A stretch of DNA of 64,000 nucleotides from Virgibacillus proomii (GCF_018916875.1 NZ_JAHLNO010000019.1:829987-893986), one strand, 5' to 3'; positions 46,641 to 57,500 are shown, counted from the first letter of the stretch. Numbers and translations: made by a program. The notes: generated by a model from the letters alone, not told the origin.

Positions 46641-46929
46641 TTAATCATACGAGTAAATCGTTATAAAAGTTTCAAAAAAAGATTAATCTTGATTTATTTT
46701 TACATAATGAAAAAGAACTAGGTTTCATCATAAAAGATACGGAGAATATTTGCTGAAAATTTCTCTATCTTTTTGTTTAAGGAAGATGTCCAAAAAGTCC
46801 GGTAAAAACGGCAAAAGCGAATCTCATCTGATTCAAAAATGGATAAAATTTAGAGCTATGAAGTTAAAACGATACGAGAAGCTCTTAATACCATATGTAA
46901 CTTAAACTATGTGAAAAAAAACGACTTTA

Positions 46930-47105
46930 AATGCTCATTCGTTCGGATTGACGGGACAGAGAAGCTTCGACAGTAATACACCGTACAAAGAAAAAGTGGT
47001 TTTCTTTTTCAAGAACAAGTAAGACTTCTTGGCTAGGCATCGAATGCAATTTTCGCGATTATTTCACTTCAAGGAGAGAAAATCACTTCTATATGAATTT
47101 TTTTA
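46930..47105 (+). repeat. Degenerate R3/R2 composite
   Basis: 'aatgctcattcgttcggatt' resembles the R2 junction. 'gacgggacagagaagcttcg' and 'gtacaaagaaaaagtgg' resemble an R3 unit, and a second unit is badly decayed. The end 'atgaatttttttactttat' matches the R2 3' edge. Confidence 0.6.
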
Positions 47106-47337
47106 CTTTATGTCCAACCTATAAGTGGACTAAACTGGCCTAAAGCGTAAAGGTTTCGGCTTCTTTATTGGCTTGATTTTTGGGCTCTCCCTTATCCTCA
47201 AAAAGGTTATCCACAAGGTAGAAACGGATATAATTTCCTGACAAAGAAAAGACTTGATATTGTTTTATATCAAGCCGTTACTATCATGGTATTTTTATAG
47301 CTTAGAGTAGCTTGAAAAAGTGTTACTGGCTAATTTT

Positions 47338-47433
47338 CTTTGTACTATAGGAAAGTATAGAATTTTAGGATTTATAGTATAAGTAAAACTACAGCTTTCT
47401 CTAAAGACTTGGCGACAAGCCAAGTTTTTCTAA
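47338..47433 (+). repeat. Repeat R1 copy D, abutting spoIIP
   Basis: Starts gtactataggaaagtatag and ends gccaagtttttctaa. Its last bases provide the stop codon of spoIIP on the opposite strand (complement of cta at 47430-47432). Confidence 0.9.
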
Positions 47434-48539
47434 TTTACTTTTTTAGCATTCGAGTGATATTCGCTAATTACTTCAGCTAGTGCCTTAGATGTATTTTGCA
47501 GTTCTTCTTTATTATTATCGACACCGCCAATTTCAATCAGAATTGATTTTTGAGATAAATCCTGATTGTATACTCCGTTTCCCTCTGATTTATCCTTTAA
47601 AAAGATGCCTCGACTAATTCCTGGATATTTTGCTTCTAAAGCTTGATTTAATTGCTCAACAAATGCTAGATTTTGCTTATAGTTTTTATGTTCGATACCG
47701 ACTATGAAGTATAATTTTGCATACGGCTTGTTATCGATAGTCGCGGTTGTAATATCTTTTCGTTGGGCATCGCGATGAATATCAATAAAGTATTCGATGT
47801 TTTTATTTATTGATATAGCCTTTTGAACGGTTTTTCTCGAGAAGTCATAGGAATCATAATAGTCGCCGCCCATAGCATGTAAACCTGCAGTAACATTGGT
47901 TGTATCATGGAACGTGGGTATACCTTGTTTTTCCAATTGTTGGCTCAGTAAAGATCCTACCATTACAATGTTTTTACTATTATTTGTACTAGAAGCATTA
48001 GAAGGCTTTTTTTGCTTATCCCCTAACAGTGGTAAAAATGCTTCCCAACTGTGACTATGGTAGATAAAAATAGTTGCCTCTTCTTTTTTGGTAGTTTGTT
48101 CTTTTGGTTTTTCTTCTTTCGTTTCTTCAGCATCCTCTTTTAACAGTTCTTCAAAATCAGGGGGCGGGGACTCGATTGGCATATGTTCGCTTTCGGAGCC
48201 GGTTGTAGCTAATTGAATTGGAAAGATAGGGTTTTTTCCAGGAAGCTCTAAGTTTAACAAACTAGAGAAATTCCGAGGAGTTACACCTGCAGCTCCTTCT
48301 AGCAGTAATTTGGACCATTGTGGAACTTCCACTTCATTTGTTGCTAAGGCTGTTTGCAACTGTGGAACCTCAGTGCTCATCATCATAAATAGAGCATCGG
48401 TAAATATAGCAGAATTTGTTATTTTATTAATAATAGGGATCTCGAAGAAATTAGCATGAATTCGAGGCATAGTTAAAAAAGTGATGATAAAAAAGAGGAT
48501 GCTCATACTAAAAAACATAGTTAGTAGTATTCGTTTCAT
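47430..48539 (-). CDS. spoIIP: Stage II sporulation protein P
   Basis: 369 residues. An N-terminal membrane segment (ILLTMFFSMSILFFIITFLT) anchors a periplasmic-side amidase/endopeptidase that, with SpoIID and SpoIIM, thins septal peptidoglycan for engulfment. The catalytic zinc-site pattern is visible: FIYHSHSWEAFLP near residue 160, DIHRDAQ near 252, and ILIEIGGVDNN near 335. An acidic Lys/Glu linker (EELLKEDAEETKEEK) precedes the catalytic domain. The last codons are immediately next to repeat R1, which supplies the TAG stop. In relatives spoIIP is usually linked to gpr; that gene is not here. Confidence 0.94.
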   Translation of the reverse strand: MKRILLTMFFSMSILFFIITFLTMPRIHANFFEIPIINKITNSAIFTDALFMMMSTEVPQLQTALATNEVEVPQWSKLLLEGAAGVTPRNFSSLLNLELPGKNPIFPIQLATTGSESEHMPIESPPPDFEELLKEDAEETKEEKPKEQTTKKEEATIFIYHSHSWEAFLPLLGDKQKKPSNASSTNNSKNIVMVGSLLSQQLEKQGIPTFHDTTNVTAGLHAMGGDYYDSYDFSRKTVQKAISINKNIEYFIDIHRDAQRKDITTATIDNKPYAKLYFIVGIEHKNYKQNLAFVEQLNQALEAKYPGISRGIFLKDKSEGNGVYNQDLSQKSILIEIGGVDNNKEELQNTSKALAEVISEYHSNAKKVN

Positions 48540-48817
48540 AGTTAGTCAACCTTTCCTAGTCTTTCTATATTCTATGCAACATGTTATTTTTAATAGAACG
48601 GATAATTATAAATTAATTATGAAGTTAGTTAATTTACAGTTAAAAAAATGTGAAAAAAGATTAATCCAATCAAGTTATTTGTAATATTGAATGATCAAGG
48701 TTGAGAGCAGGATATCGAAATCCGATGATAGGCAAGAAAATGTGTTATAAGTTATTCATACACTAGAAAATGATGTCTGTTTTTCCATGGTGGATATCTT
48801 TTTTAAAAGTAGCTTCG

Positions 48818-48930
48818 TATAGTGTATGTGCTCAAGCACCTAGCAAACTTTGATTTTACCAACGATACGCCAACACCCTCGCGTGTTGTGATTAATTCTC
48901 CAGTTTGTACGCTGTTAACCGAGCGCTTTC
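48818..48930 (+). repeat. Partial R5 copy
   Basis: Contains 'gtgctcaagcacctagcaaac' less one base, 'ttctccagtttgtacgctg' and 'ttaaccgagcgcttt', the two ends of R5 with the middle deleted. It directly precedes R1 copy E. Confidence 0.6.
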
Positions 48931-48931
48931 C

Positions 48932-49029
48932 TTTTTTGTACTATAGGAAAGTATAAAACTTTAGGCTTTATAGTATAAGAAAAACTACAGCTTTCGCTAA
49001 AGACTTGGCGACAAGCCAAGTTTTTCTAA
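48932..49029 (+). repeat. Repeat R1 copy E
   Basis: gtactataggaaagtataaa at the left and acttggc-gacaa-gccaagt plus TTTTTCT at the right. It lies between spoIIP and the UPF0182 gene, next to an R5 fragment. Confidence 0.9.
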
Positions 49030-49304
49030 AGAAACGGATATATTTCTAGTAGAGATTATTTTTTATAATTGTAACTATCAGCAGTAGTTGGAAAAAGCGC
49101 CATGCGTCTAGAGCAGCTTGGCTTTCTTTATGTTGCTATTATAAGATGAAACCTCTCTTTTATCCTTGGAAAGAAACAAACGGCTGTCTCGTAAAATGTT
49201 ACTTAATATTTGATAAATCAGATTAAAAACTCAATTTCGTATTAACTACTATTTTGGAGTAAGTTTGTTACAATAGAAGAAAATGTTACACAGGAGGTAA
49301 CATC

Positions 49305-52040
49305 TTGGAGGTTAATCATAAAAAAGTATGGCCGTATAAATGGCGACGAATTGGTAATGGATTCGCTATTACACTAGGCTGTATTATTATCTTATTGATG
49401 ATCGGTTTGTTGAGCTTCCGATGGGTCATTAATTATATTTGGTTGGATTCATTGCAGTTTGGCAGTATTTTTATCACGATTATAAAAAGTAAAATATTAC
49501 TTGGTTTAATTGGTTTTTTTCTCTTTTTTATAAGTGCTTATTTCACGCTGGCATGGATTAGAAAAACATACCTTGCTTATTTTCATGATGGGCGTTTACC
49601 AGCTTTGATAAAAAATCATAAACAGAGCAGACTGGTATTATTTGGAATTTCCTTTTTAATCGGTACGGTTGGCAGTATGATTGTTCAAGGCATAGGATGG
49701 GAGCCGCTGTTAAAGGCAACCCACCATTCTTCTTTTGGTATTTCCGATCCGTATTTTAAGCTGGATCTATCATTCTATATGTTCATTTTACCGATGCTCG
49801 AGATTGGTATTTATGTATTGCTAGGACTAAGTCTTTTCTATCTTGTAATTGAAATAAGCTTTTATTCGTTTTTCCAGCTTTATCAAAAGAGTCGACTCGC
49901 TCAGCTTCACTTAGGGGTTACTTTAGCAATCATTGGTCTGCTTTTAGCAGCTTTACATGCTATCAAGCCATTCCATACCTTATTAACAAATAAAGTAAAC
50001 ATGTTTCAGGAAAGCGTCGTTCATGGTTTAAGTTACACCGATAGATTCGTAAATATTCCCGCTGCTTACATCTTAGCTGGGATGGCATTATTGGGGTCTA
50101 TTTGGATGATTATCGAGCTTTATCGGAAAAGCTATTATCGCATGATCACTCCAATTGTTATGTATGTGATCTTTGTCATTACTGCTCAATTTGTTTCTGC
50201 AGGTGTGCAGCAATTTATCGTTTCGCCAAATGAATTTTCCAAGGAAGCCCCGTATTTAAAGCATAACTTGAATTATACAAGAGTGGCGTATCAATTGGAT
50301 GAGGTGAAAGAGAAGGAGCATCCTGCAAGCGAAACACTTAATCAAGAGATGTTGACAAGAAATAAGCTGACGCTAGATAATGTAAGAATTAATGATTCGA
50401 GGCCGTTACTGGAAATTTATAATCAATTACAAACATTTAGGACATATTATCAGTTCCAGAATATAGATATTGATCGTTACATGATTGATGGAGCATACCA
50501 GCAAGTATTTATCGGTGCAAGAGAATTAAACACGGTTAAGCTTCCATCACAAGCAAAAACGTGGGTAAATGAAAAGCTTCGTTATACACATGGTTATGGG
50601 ATTGCAATGAGTCAAGTAAATGAAATAACGAAGCAAGGACAACCGAAATATTTAGTGAAAAACATCCCACCAGAAGGAGCGCTTGACATAAACAAGCCGC
50701 AAATATATTTTGGGGAAGAAAATTACAATAATGTTATTGTAAATAGTAAAGTAGATGAATTTGACTATCCTTCAGGTGATGAAAATATGTCTACTCGTTT
50801 TGAGGCGAATAGTGGAATACCGCTAACAGGATTAAAGCGGTTATTATTTGCACTTAACGAAGGATCTTTTCGTATGCTAATTTCTGACCAAATTAACAAG
50901 GATAGTCAATTATTAGATACTCGGAATATTATGGAGCGAGTAAGACGAATTGCACCTTTTTTCCAATATGATGATGATCCATATATTTTTGTACGGGAAG
51001 ATGGGAGCCTTGCATGGCTGATTGATGCCTATGTAACAACAGATGGTTACCCATTTGCAGAGCCATATGCTGGCAAAAATAACTATATACGGAATTCGGT
51101 AAAAGTAGTAGTCGATGCTTATACAGGAAAGGTTAACTTTTATATAGCTGAAGCAGATGATCCTTTACTTAAAACATATGCCAATATTTTTCCTGAATTA
51201 TTTACCAATGATATTCCTGCTGATATTCGCTCTCATTTTCGCTACCCGGAAAAACTATTTACGGTTCAGGCTAAAATGTATGGAACATACCATATGGAAA
51301 ACCTTGAAGTATTTTATAATCGGGAAGATTATTGGGAGTTCCCTACAGAGAAATATTATAATGAAGATATTGAAATGGAACCTTACTATGTAACGATGAA
51401 GCTACCAGAATATGATAACGAAGAATTTATGCTGATTATGCCATATACACCCAAAAAAAGGCAAAATATGATTGCTTGGATGGGGGTTCGTAATGACGGA
51501 GATAATTACGGGGAAAAGGTTGTATACCGATTTCCAAAACAAAAGAATATTTATGGCCCGCAGCAAATCGAAAATCGGATCAATCAAGATAGTAGAATAT
51601 CCCAGCAGCTGAACTTGTGGTCGCAAGGTGGATCAGAAGTAATTCGCGGTAATCTGTTAGCTATTCCAATTGAAGATACGATGTTATATGTTGAGCCAAT
51701 TTATATCGAATCCGCCAACGAAACGTCTTTACCTGAGGTTAAACAAATCGTCATGGCTTATGGAGATTACATTGTAATGGAAGCTACCTTTGAAGAAGCA
51801 TTAGATCAGATACTTGAATACATTGATCTAAAACGGGGAGCAGAAAAGAAAAACAATGAAAAAGATCCCAAAAAACAAGAAGTAGAAGAAGGAAAGTTAC
51901 CAAAAAGTGATTCAGAAAAGCTTCTACAAGAAATTGCAGCTATGTTTGAGGCATATCAAAAAGAGCTTTCTGCTGGAAATTGGGAAAAAGCTGCAAAAAT
52001 AATGACAGAGATAGAAGCAAAATTAAAAAATGTGGAATAG
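49305..52040 (+). CDS. UPF0182-family large membrane protein
   Basis: 911 residues. The first ~310 residues contain about seven membrane helices (GFAITLGCIIILLMIGLLSF; GLIGFFLFFISAYFTLAWI; LGVTLAIIGLLLAALHAI; MITPIVMYVIFVITAQFVSA). They are followed by a large domain of about 520 residues that includes the family sequences RYMIDGAYQQVFIGARELN, YTHGYGIAMSQVNEIT and YFGEENYNNVIV. The C-terminal 70 residues are charged (KKNNEKDPKKQEVEEGKLPK) and helical. The function of UPF0182 is unknown. TTG 49305 follows AGGAGGT by seven bases. A terminator follows. Confidence 0.92.
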   Translation: MEVNHKKVWPYKWRRIGNGFAITLGCIIILLMIGLLSFRWVINYIWLDSLQFGSIFITIIKSKILLGLIGFFLFFISAYFTLAWIRKTYLAYFHDGRLPALIKNHKQSRLVLFGISFLIGTVGSMIVQGIGWEPLLKATHHSSFGISDPYFKLDLSFYMFILPMLEIGIYVLLGLSLFYLVIEISFYSFFQLYQKSRLAQLHLGVTLAIIGLLLAALHAIKPFHTLLTNKVNMFQESVVHGLSYTDRFVNIPAAYILAGMALLGSIWMIIELYRKSYYRMITPIVMYVIFVITAQFVSAGVQQFIVSPNEFSKEAPYLKHNLNYTRVAYQLDEVKEKEHPASETLNQEMLTRNKLTLDNVRINDSRPLLEIYNQLQTFRTYYQFQNIDIDRYMIDGAYQQVFIGARELNTVKLPSQAKTWVNEKLRYTHGYGIAMSQVNEITKQGQPKYLVKNIPPEGALDINKPQIYFGEENYNNVIVNSKVDEFDYPSGDENMSTRFEANSGIPLTGLKRLLFALNEGSFRMLISDQINKDSQLLDTRNIMERVRRIAPFFQYDDDPYIFVREDGSLAWLIDAYVTTDGYPFAEPYAGKNNYIRNSVKVVVDAYTGKVNFYIAEADDPLLKTYANIFPELFTNDIPADIRSHFRYPEKLFTVQAKMYGTYHMENLEVFYNREDYWEFPTEKYYNEDIEMEPYYVTMKLPEYDNEEFMLIMPYTPKKRQNMIAWMGVRNDGDNYGEKVVYRFPKQKNIYGPQQIENRINQDSRISQQLNLWSQGGSEVIRGNLLAIPIEDTMLYVEPIYIESANETSLPEVKQIVMAYGDYIVMEATFEEALDQILEYIDLKRGAEKKNNEKDPKKQEVEEGKLPKSDSEKLLQEIAAMFEAYQKELSAGNWEKAAKIMTEIEAKLKNVE

Positions 52041-52051
52041 ATAATGTTTCA

Positions 52052-52077
52052 AGCAGGTCGTAGTAAAACGACCTGCT
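52052..52077 (+). terminator. Terminator after the UPF0182 gene
   Basis: agcaggtcgt (52052-52061) pairs perfectly with acgacctgct (52068-52077) around 6 bases. Confidence 0.85.
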
Positions 52078-52096
52078 CTGTTATGATTTAGAACAT

Positions 52097-52225
52097 TTAG
52101 CACCAAGCAGCTCCAACAATGATGAGTAAAATGAATAGAACTACAATTAAGGCAAAGCCTCCAATACCATAACCGCATCTTGAACCATACCCATATCCAG
52201 AGCTACCACAAAAACCATGACCCAT
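52097..52225 (-). CDS. YjcZ-family small sporulation-type membrane protein
   Basis: 42 residues. The N-terminal Gly/Tyr/Ser-rich part with two cysteines ([20 protein letters not shown]) is followed by the family's membrane helix, [21 protein letters not shown]. YjcZ-type proteins are made in sporulating Bacillaceae; their function is not well known. An excellent AGGAGG site precedes ATG 52225. A related gene lies just upstream on the same strand. Confidence 0.85.
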   Translation of the reverse strand: MGHGFCGSSGYGYGSRCGYGIGGFALIVVLFILLIIVGAAWC

Positions 52226-52256
52226 ATAAATTCCTCCTCATTTTAATAAAAGGTTA

Positions 52257-52367
52257 CTACACATAAAAAGCACGTACAACGTTTAGCAGAATAAACAATA
52301 CTACAATTAAATTAAACCCAGTGCCATAGTAATAACCATCAATTGCTGCTTCAATTGTTATTAACAC
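52257..52367 (-). CDS. Second, divergent YjcZ-like small protein
   Basis: 36 residues from GTG 52367, with AAAGGA six bases upstream. After a short polar start (MLITIEAAIDGYYYGTG) comes [19 protein letters not shown], which matches the YjcZ helix [15 protein letters not shown] in its core. It lacks cysteines and the GG before the helix. Tandem YjcZ-like genes are common, so a diverged duplicate is likely. Confidence 0.65.
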   Translation of the reverse strand: MLITIEAAIDGYYYGTGFNLIVVLFILLNVVRAFYV

Positions 52368-52541
52368 CCCAGTTCCTTTACATTAACAATGTATGCCTAT
52401 AACTAGTAAAAGATATAGGTAATAACCCAGTTTATTTTTTTTGGGCGAATGATTTTCCGCAGAATACCTGATTCATTTGTCTTTTACAGGATGGACATAA
52501 TTACATATGATGTTGTAGCTGACCATAATGGGGGTGAACAT

Positions 52542-52793
52542 ATGTCAGGAGCACATTATTATACTCTATGTAGGAAACACTTAGGAAAAGCAGTTGAAAT
52601 TCGAACACATGGTGGTAGAGTTCATCGGGGAATTATTGAAAGAGTAAGCTCAGATAGAGTATATTTACGACCTTTAGAAAGAACAAGAGGTCTAGGTGGC
52701 TTTGGGATTGGCTTCTTCGGATTTGGCTTTGGTTTTGGCGTTGCTTTAGGAGCGATAGCATCATTGGCTGTATTGCCGTTTTTCTTTTGGTAA
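52542..52793 (+). CDS. Small Gly/Phe-rich protein with an SH3/Sm-like core
   Basis: 83 residues. The first ~50 (HYYTLCRKHLGKAVEIRTHGG, VHRGIIERVSSDRVYLRPLE) have the strand pattern of a small beta barrel of the LSm/SH3 kind, with the GxIxxVxxDxVxL pattern. The end is a Gly/Phe-rich stretch (GGFGIGFFGFGFGFGVALGA) and a hydrophobic tail ending FFFW. Similar proteins occur in spore-forming Bacillaceae without assigned function; a spore surface role is a guess. ATG 52542 follows GGGGTG. Confidence 0.75.
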   Translation: MSGAHYYTLCRKHLGKAVEIRTHGGRVHRGIIERVSSDRVYLRPLERTRGLGGFGIGFFGFGFGFGVALGAIASLAVLPFFFW

Positions 52794-52954
52794 CATTACT
52801 ATTCCTAACACAGAAGTATATTCTTATTATGTAATTTTTAATAACGGGCAGCAAGCTACTTGCTAACATTCGAGAAAAAGAAGTTCGAAGTGGTGAAGTT
52901 TTGAATAAATAGAGCGTATGCAGTTAGGTATAGTGCTAAGTGAGAATAAAAGCC

Positions 52955-53075
52955 AGAAGTGCTTGTTTAGCAACGTACAAACTGGAGATCTTCTGAAGCG
53001 ATAAAGAAAACATGCAGAAGACTGCTTAGTTCACACTTATACGTTAAACATTAAAATTTTTTACTACGACGTTTA
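52955..53075 (-). repeat. R5 fragment (inverted) followed by an R4 tail
   Basis: 'acgtacaaactggagatctt' is the reverse complement of the R5 end. Next to it, 'cacttatacgttaaacatta' and 'aaaattttttactacgacg' match the R4 3' tail. Two families abut here, 300 bp before esxA. Confidence 0.6.
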
Positions 53076-53360
53076 AATACTATACACGTTGAATATCTTT
53101 AAAATTATGTTTTCCAGTAGTTTATTGCCCGTTATTTATTGATGCTTTTATAGATCAAATAGAAGTTGCTGTAGAGTTTTAAATACAGGAATTCTAATTA
53201 AGAATATTCAGAATAATGTTAACTATATTTTTTGCTTATCTAAGAAATAAGTCCTGATCAAAAGGATAGGTTATATTTCCCATTTTTAACATGTGAAAAA
53301 AGTACAACATGGAAAAAATAGGCCTTTATTATCAATTATCTAAAAAGTGCATAAAGTCAA

Positions 53361-53389
53361 TTGACATAGAAAAAATGCTTCATTAGTCT
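53361..53389 (+). promoter_or_regulatory. Possible promoter of esxA
   Basis: TTGACA (53361-53366) is perfect consensus. With a 17-base spacer the -10 position reads TAGTCT, a poor match, so activity may depend on an activator. Confidence 0.45.
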
Positions 53390-53462
53390 TGAAGAAGGAG
53401 AGGTGCTAAAATTTTACTTTTCGCCTCAACAGAAATTATTTAAAAAGGGAGATGAAGGTGTA

Positions 53463-53759
53463 ATGGCAGGACAAATTCGTATGACGCCTGATCAGCTGCA
53501 GGCGAAAGCAAAAAGGTATGGACATAGTGCTGAGCAAATTGAGCAAATATTAAGAGATTTATCTAACTTACAAGAGGAGTTGCGCGGAGAATGGGAAGGT
53601 CGTGCATTTGAACGTTTTGATGACCAATTCCGGCAACTCAAACCTAAGGTACAGGATTTTGCTCAGTTAATGCAAGAAATTGAAATGCAATTAACGAAGA
53701 CTGCTGAAGCTGTTGCACAACAAGACGAAGCACTATCTCAGAATTTTGGTCTAAGATAA
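53463..53759 (+). CDS. esxA: WXG100 protein EsxA, type VII secretion substrate
   Basis: 98 residues forming the standard helical hairpin. The turn motif WEG is at residues 44-46 (RGEWEGRAFERFD). Both arms are amphipathic (QAKAKRYGHSAEQIEQIL and VQDFAQLMQEIEMQLTKTAE). EsxA is a small secreted dimer required for activity of the ESX/Ess machine and heads the locus, as in Staphylococcus. ATG 53463 follows GAAGGTG; the frame open from 53403 has no ribosome site before it. A hairpin follows, and esaA is 767 bp away because R4 lies between. Confidence 0.95.
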   Translation: MAGQIRMTPDQLQAKAKRYGHSAEQIEQILRDLSNLQEELRGEWEGRAFERFDDQFRQLKPKVQDFAQLMQEIEMQLTKTAEAVAQQDEALSQNFGLR

Positions 53760-53808
53760 TACTTAGCGAAATAATGTGTTAAACAACGTTTCGTGTCCTC
53801 ATGGTTCA

Positions 53809-53836
53809 GAGCTGCACGGCTTAAGTTGTGCAGCTC
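53809..53836 (+). terminator. Hairpin after esxA
   Basis: gagctgcac (53809-53817) pairs perfectly with gtgcagctc (53828-53836). The T tract is poor, so it may cap or attenuate a short esxA mRNA rather than fully terminate. Confidence 0.65.
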
Positions 53837-54084
53837 ATGTGTTCTTAGCAATATTTTAAAATCAAACTAATGTTTAAAATGCAAAGAAGCTTTTGGAAAG
53901 CTGTTTCTCTCAACTTCGTTTATTCTATGAAAGTAATACGATAAAGTTATAACTTCATAGTGACTGTTCATAAAGGTTAATCAGGACTGAGATTGGCTAA
54001 GACCGCAGTGACCTTGAAAATTCGTGAATATTGCTTTTGGAGTTTTCCTTAACCTTTTAAAAAATCGCGGGTTATCGCGGTCAA

Positions 54085-54437
54085 CGTTTTTCTAGTTCTA
54101 TTATAACGCGAACATAGCTAGTCCTGTCGAGTCAAAGTTCGAGATGACGTAGTTTCGTGTAGCACACGTGTACAGGATGTACTGACTTCTACGTTACTCA
54201 CAGAATGTGGACGCTTTTAGTAGAAGATCCTTTAGTAAATACATGAGCATGAGGGTGGCTTCCTCGAAAAACTACTCTATCCAAGGAAAAGCGTTCTTCC
54301 TTTCCAAGGAACGGAAAAACAAGTCACAAGCGAAGCTCAGACGATAGCCTAGTTGCACTTATACTTAGAACTTAAAAATTTTTAACTACGTTGAATGAAC
54401 TTCAATGCTAGAATTTTATCCGTTCTAACGTGCGTTA
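54085..54437 (+). repeat. Repeat R4 copy between esxA and esaA
   Basis: Direct-strand counterpart of the inverted copy at 41085-41480. Shared blocks: 'gtacaggatgtactgacttc', 'cgcttttagtagaagatcct', 'agacgatagcctagttgcac', 'ttatacttagaacttaaaaa' and 'attttatccgttctaacgtg'. It ends about 90 bp before esaA. Confidence 0.85.
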
Positions 54438-54526
54438 AATTTCGACGCGTCATTTTAACCCGACTTTGTGAATATCCGCTAATAGTTTTAAAACAAATTA
54501 TTAATGCAATTCTAGGAGCTGTTTTT

Positions 54527-57500
54527 ATGAAAAAGTTAGATAAACGGTGGTTCCTGTTTTTGTTGTTAATCATTATACTTGCCTCGAGTTTATCTTATCT
54601 CGCCTTAAATCAACAAGAGCAAACAGAAAGCACGAAAGAAGCAAAAGATACGAAAAAAATGTCGATTGCTCTTGTTAATGAAGATAAGGGGGCAACGTTA
54701 CATGGCGACGATTTAGCTTTTGGTGATGCATTTGTTCAAAGCGTAAACAATGATAATGAGCATGATTGGTTTATTGTAAGTCGTGGGGTAGCGGAGAGCG
54801 GCTTGAAACGTAGTACATATGACATGATGATCGTTATTCCTAATGACTTTACAGAGAAGGCTCTTGCTATTGATGAGCCATCACCGGAACCAGTTGTACT
54901 AAATTATAAAATTAACGCTTCTGACAATGAGCATGTAACAGCAGAAGCAGAAAAAACGGCAAGCAACGTGTTAAATAATTTTAATCGCCGAATCATTGAT
55001 GTTTACTTTGCCAGTATCGTTGGTAACCTGCAAGGTGCCCAAGACAATATTGGTGAAATTATTAAAAAGCAAGCGGTTTATACGCATAAACTTAACAATG
55101 AAGTGTCTGATCCATTGGGGAATTATACCAATCAGTTTAGCACCATTAAGGATAGTACCAATTTATCAAAAGAAAGTTTTAGTAATTTTCAAGAATTGAT
55201 GAATACCTTCCAAAAGCAATTAATGGATGATGCTAAACTTGATGAAAACTATTTATCTACGTTGGGCGATGTTTCAAAATTAAAAGAACAAAACGGAGTA
55301 CAATTACTCGAATTCTATCAAACATTAAATGAGTTTGATGGATCGTTAAAGCAGCAGGATGTAGAACAGCAATTGGAAAGATTGCAGCTTGCTAACACCC
55401 GAATTAATGATCAGCTAAAAAATAGTGGTATGGTAGAAATTGAGCCACCAGTAAAGTCAGTAGTGTACAGGAGAAGTAGTGGAGCAAATATTGCAACAGG
55501 AGCGGACATGCTAAAGAAATATTTGGACGACTCATTAGCTCAAGTACAAAAAACGTACAGCGATATTGAAAGAAGAATAAGTCCTGATTATTCGGGTGGT
55601 TTTACCGGCGTAATTTCAGATCGATTAGATGGTCTTCTTGCCAATGTGTTACACAAAGATGACAAATTGGTAAATATGTTTTTGAAAAAACCGGCAGCAA
55701 ATGCAAAAAATTATATTCATAAGCAAATAAGACGATTGCCCTCACTGAATATGGATGACTTTGAAGAAGTAGGTCTGCCAAAGCATACAGTTCAAGAGAT
55801 TAGGAATGTTATTGCGGTAACCAAAAAATATATGGGGGAAAAGGGACTTGGTGCAGATGAAAATCTTAAGCCGAGTGGCGACCCAACGAAGTTATTATCA
55901 TACCAGATCAATCAACTAAAGGAAAAATTGCATACTTCAGGGATGACTATGTCTGACTCCGTAAAGTTACCGAAAAATAAAAAATCAGCGCAAACATTTA
56001 AATTAAAAATACCAAAGCACATTCTTGAAAAATATAAGGTAGAAAACTTAAAACTGACGATTCCTGGTATTGGTGATGTGGATTATACAAAACAATACCA
56101 TGATGGTGAAATTATTCTTCCAGCAAATGAAGAAGGTATATTTACCGTTCAGGTTACACTTCGTTTGCTTGATAAAAAGTCAAAAGTAGACATTTTCAAG
56201 CCAATTCCTTGGGGCTGGAAATTGCATCAAAAAGATATTGATAATGTAGATGTTCCGGAGACAGCGCAAATTGAAACAGCGGAAACGCCTCTTGTTGCAA
56301 ATGTAAAGGTTGAAGCAACTAAAGAGCAAAAGCAAGATAAAACAAAAACTCAAGATGGAGATAAGGTAACAACAAAGCAAAAGCCAACACCAGAGAAAGA
56401 ACCAACACAACCAGATAATGGGGGAGGAAGCGGATCTGAAACCGGTGAAAGCAAAGACGGAGAAAATCCTGGTGAAGATGGCAACCCTGATGAAACAGGA
56501 ACAGATGAGCCAAATGAAGAGGAGCCAACGGACGAAGAAGATAGTGAGCCGCCAATCAAAAGAATTAAGATCATTAATAATCGTATTAACCATGAAATTA
56601 TGACGCCAATGGAAGGAATGGATAACGCAACGAATAAATTAATTAGAGCTGTAACGAACACAGTAACACCTTACCAAAAATTATTTTCATCTTATGAAAA
56701 TTATTTTGGCTTAAATATGAGTAGCTCCAATTTACCGGAACAAATAAAAGGTAAATTATTAAAAGAATTAGCTACTGAAGATTCGTTGTATTATCTCTTT
56801 AATAAAAAAGATGTTCCCGGCTTAATAAAAGACTATATCGTTTTACAAATTAGTGATGAAGTAGCCAAACAAATTCGTACTCCCTGGGCAAACCTGCAAA
56901 AACAAATAGAAACGTATCAACAACAAGTTCAGTTTGCTAGGGAAAATGCAGATCAATTGGTTAATCGAGTTGAAAAAACTGCCAGTGAAGCTGTAGAGCT
57001 TAATGAAACTCTTGCTGCAACACTAGAAGATGTAGACAATTGGCGGAAGAACAGTTTGAATTTAGTAAAGGCACAAGAGCAAATTCAGGCAAGTGCAGAA
57101 GAAGAACAAACTGCTCTTGTTTCATTGGATAGTGAATTCAAACCATTATTAACAGCTAGTCAATCATTAGCTGAACAAGCACAAGGAAATGTGACGGAAT
57201 CAGACATCGTATATGACACATTTGACAGCATTGATAAACAGGCTGAAGCAATACAGGAAAGTGGAAAAGATATTGTTAGCCAGGTAGAAGAATTAGCGGT
57301 TGATATGACGAAGAAATTATTGGAAGATCAGGAGTTTGCGAAGAACTTTACTGGTGTATTGGCAAATAGCCGGACTGGAGATCGACCAAATGAAGATCTG
57401 TATGACTTTTTATCCAATCCAGTCCAAACAAGCAGTGAAGGAACAATAACTTCTTCCGATGATACATTTACACCTTATTTCTTAGTCTTAATCTGCTTTA

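Noticed and set aside
56180..56661. Several overlapping antisense frames in esaA
   Set aside because: They mirror the low-complexity Glu/Gly/Pro linker of EsaA; no independent start signals.
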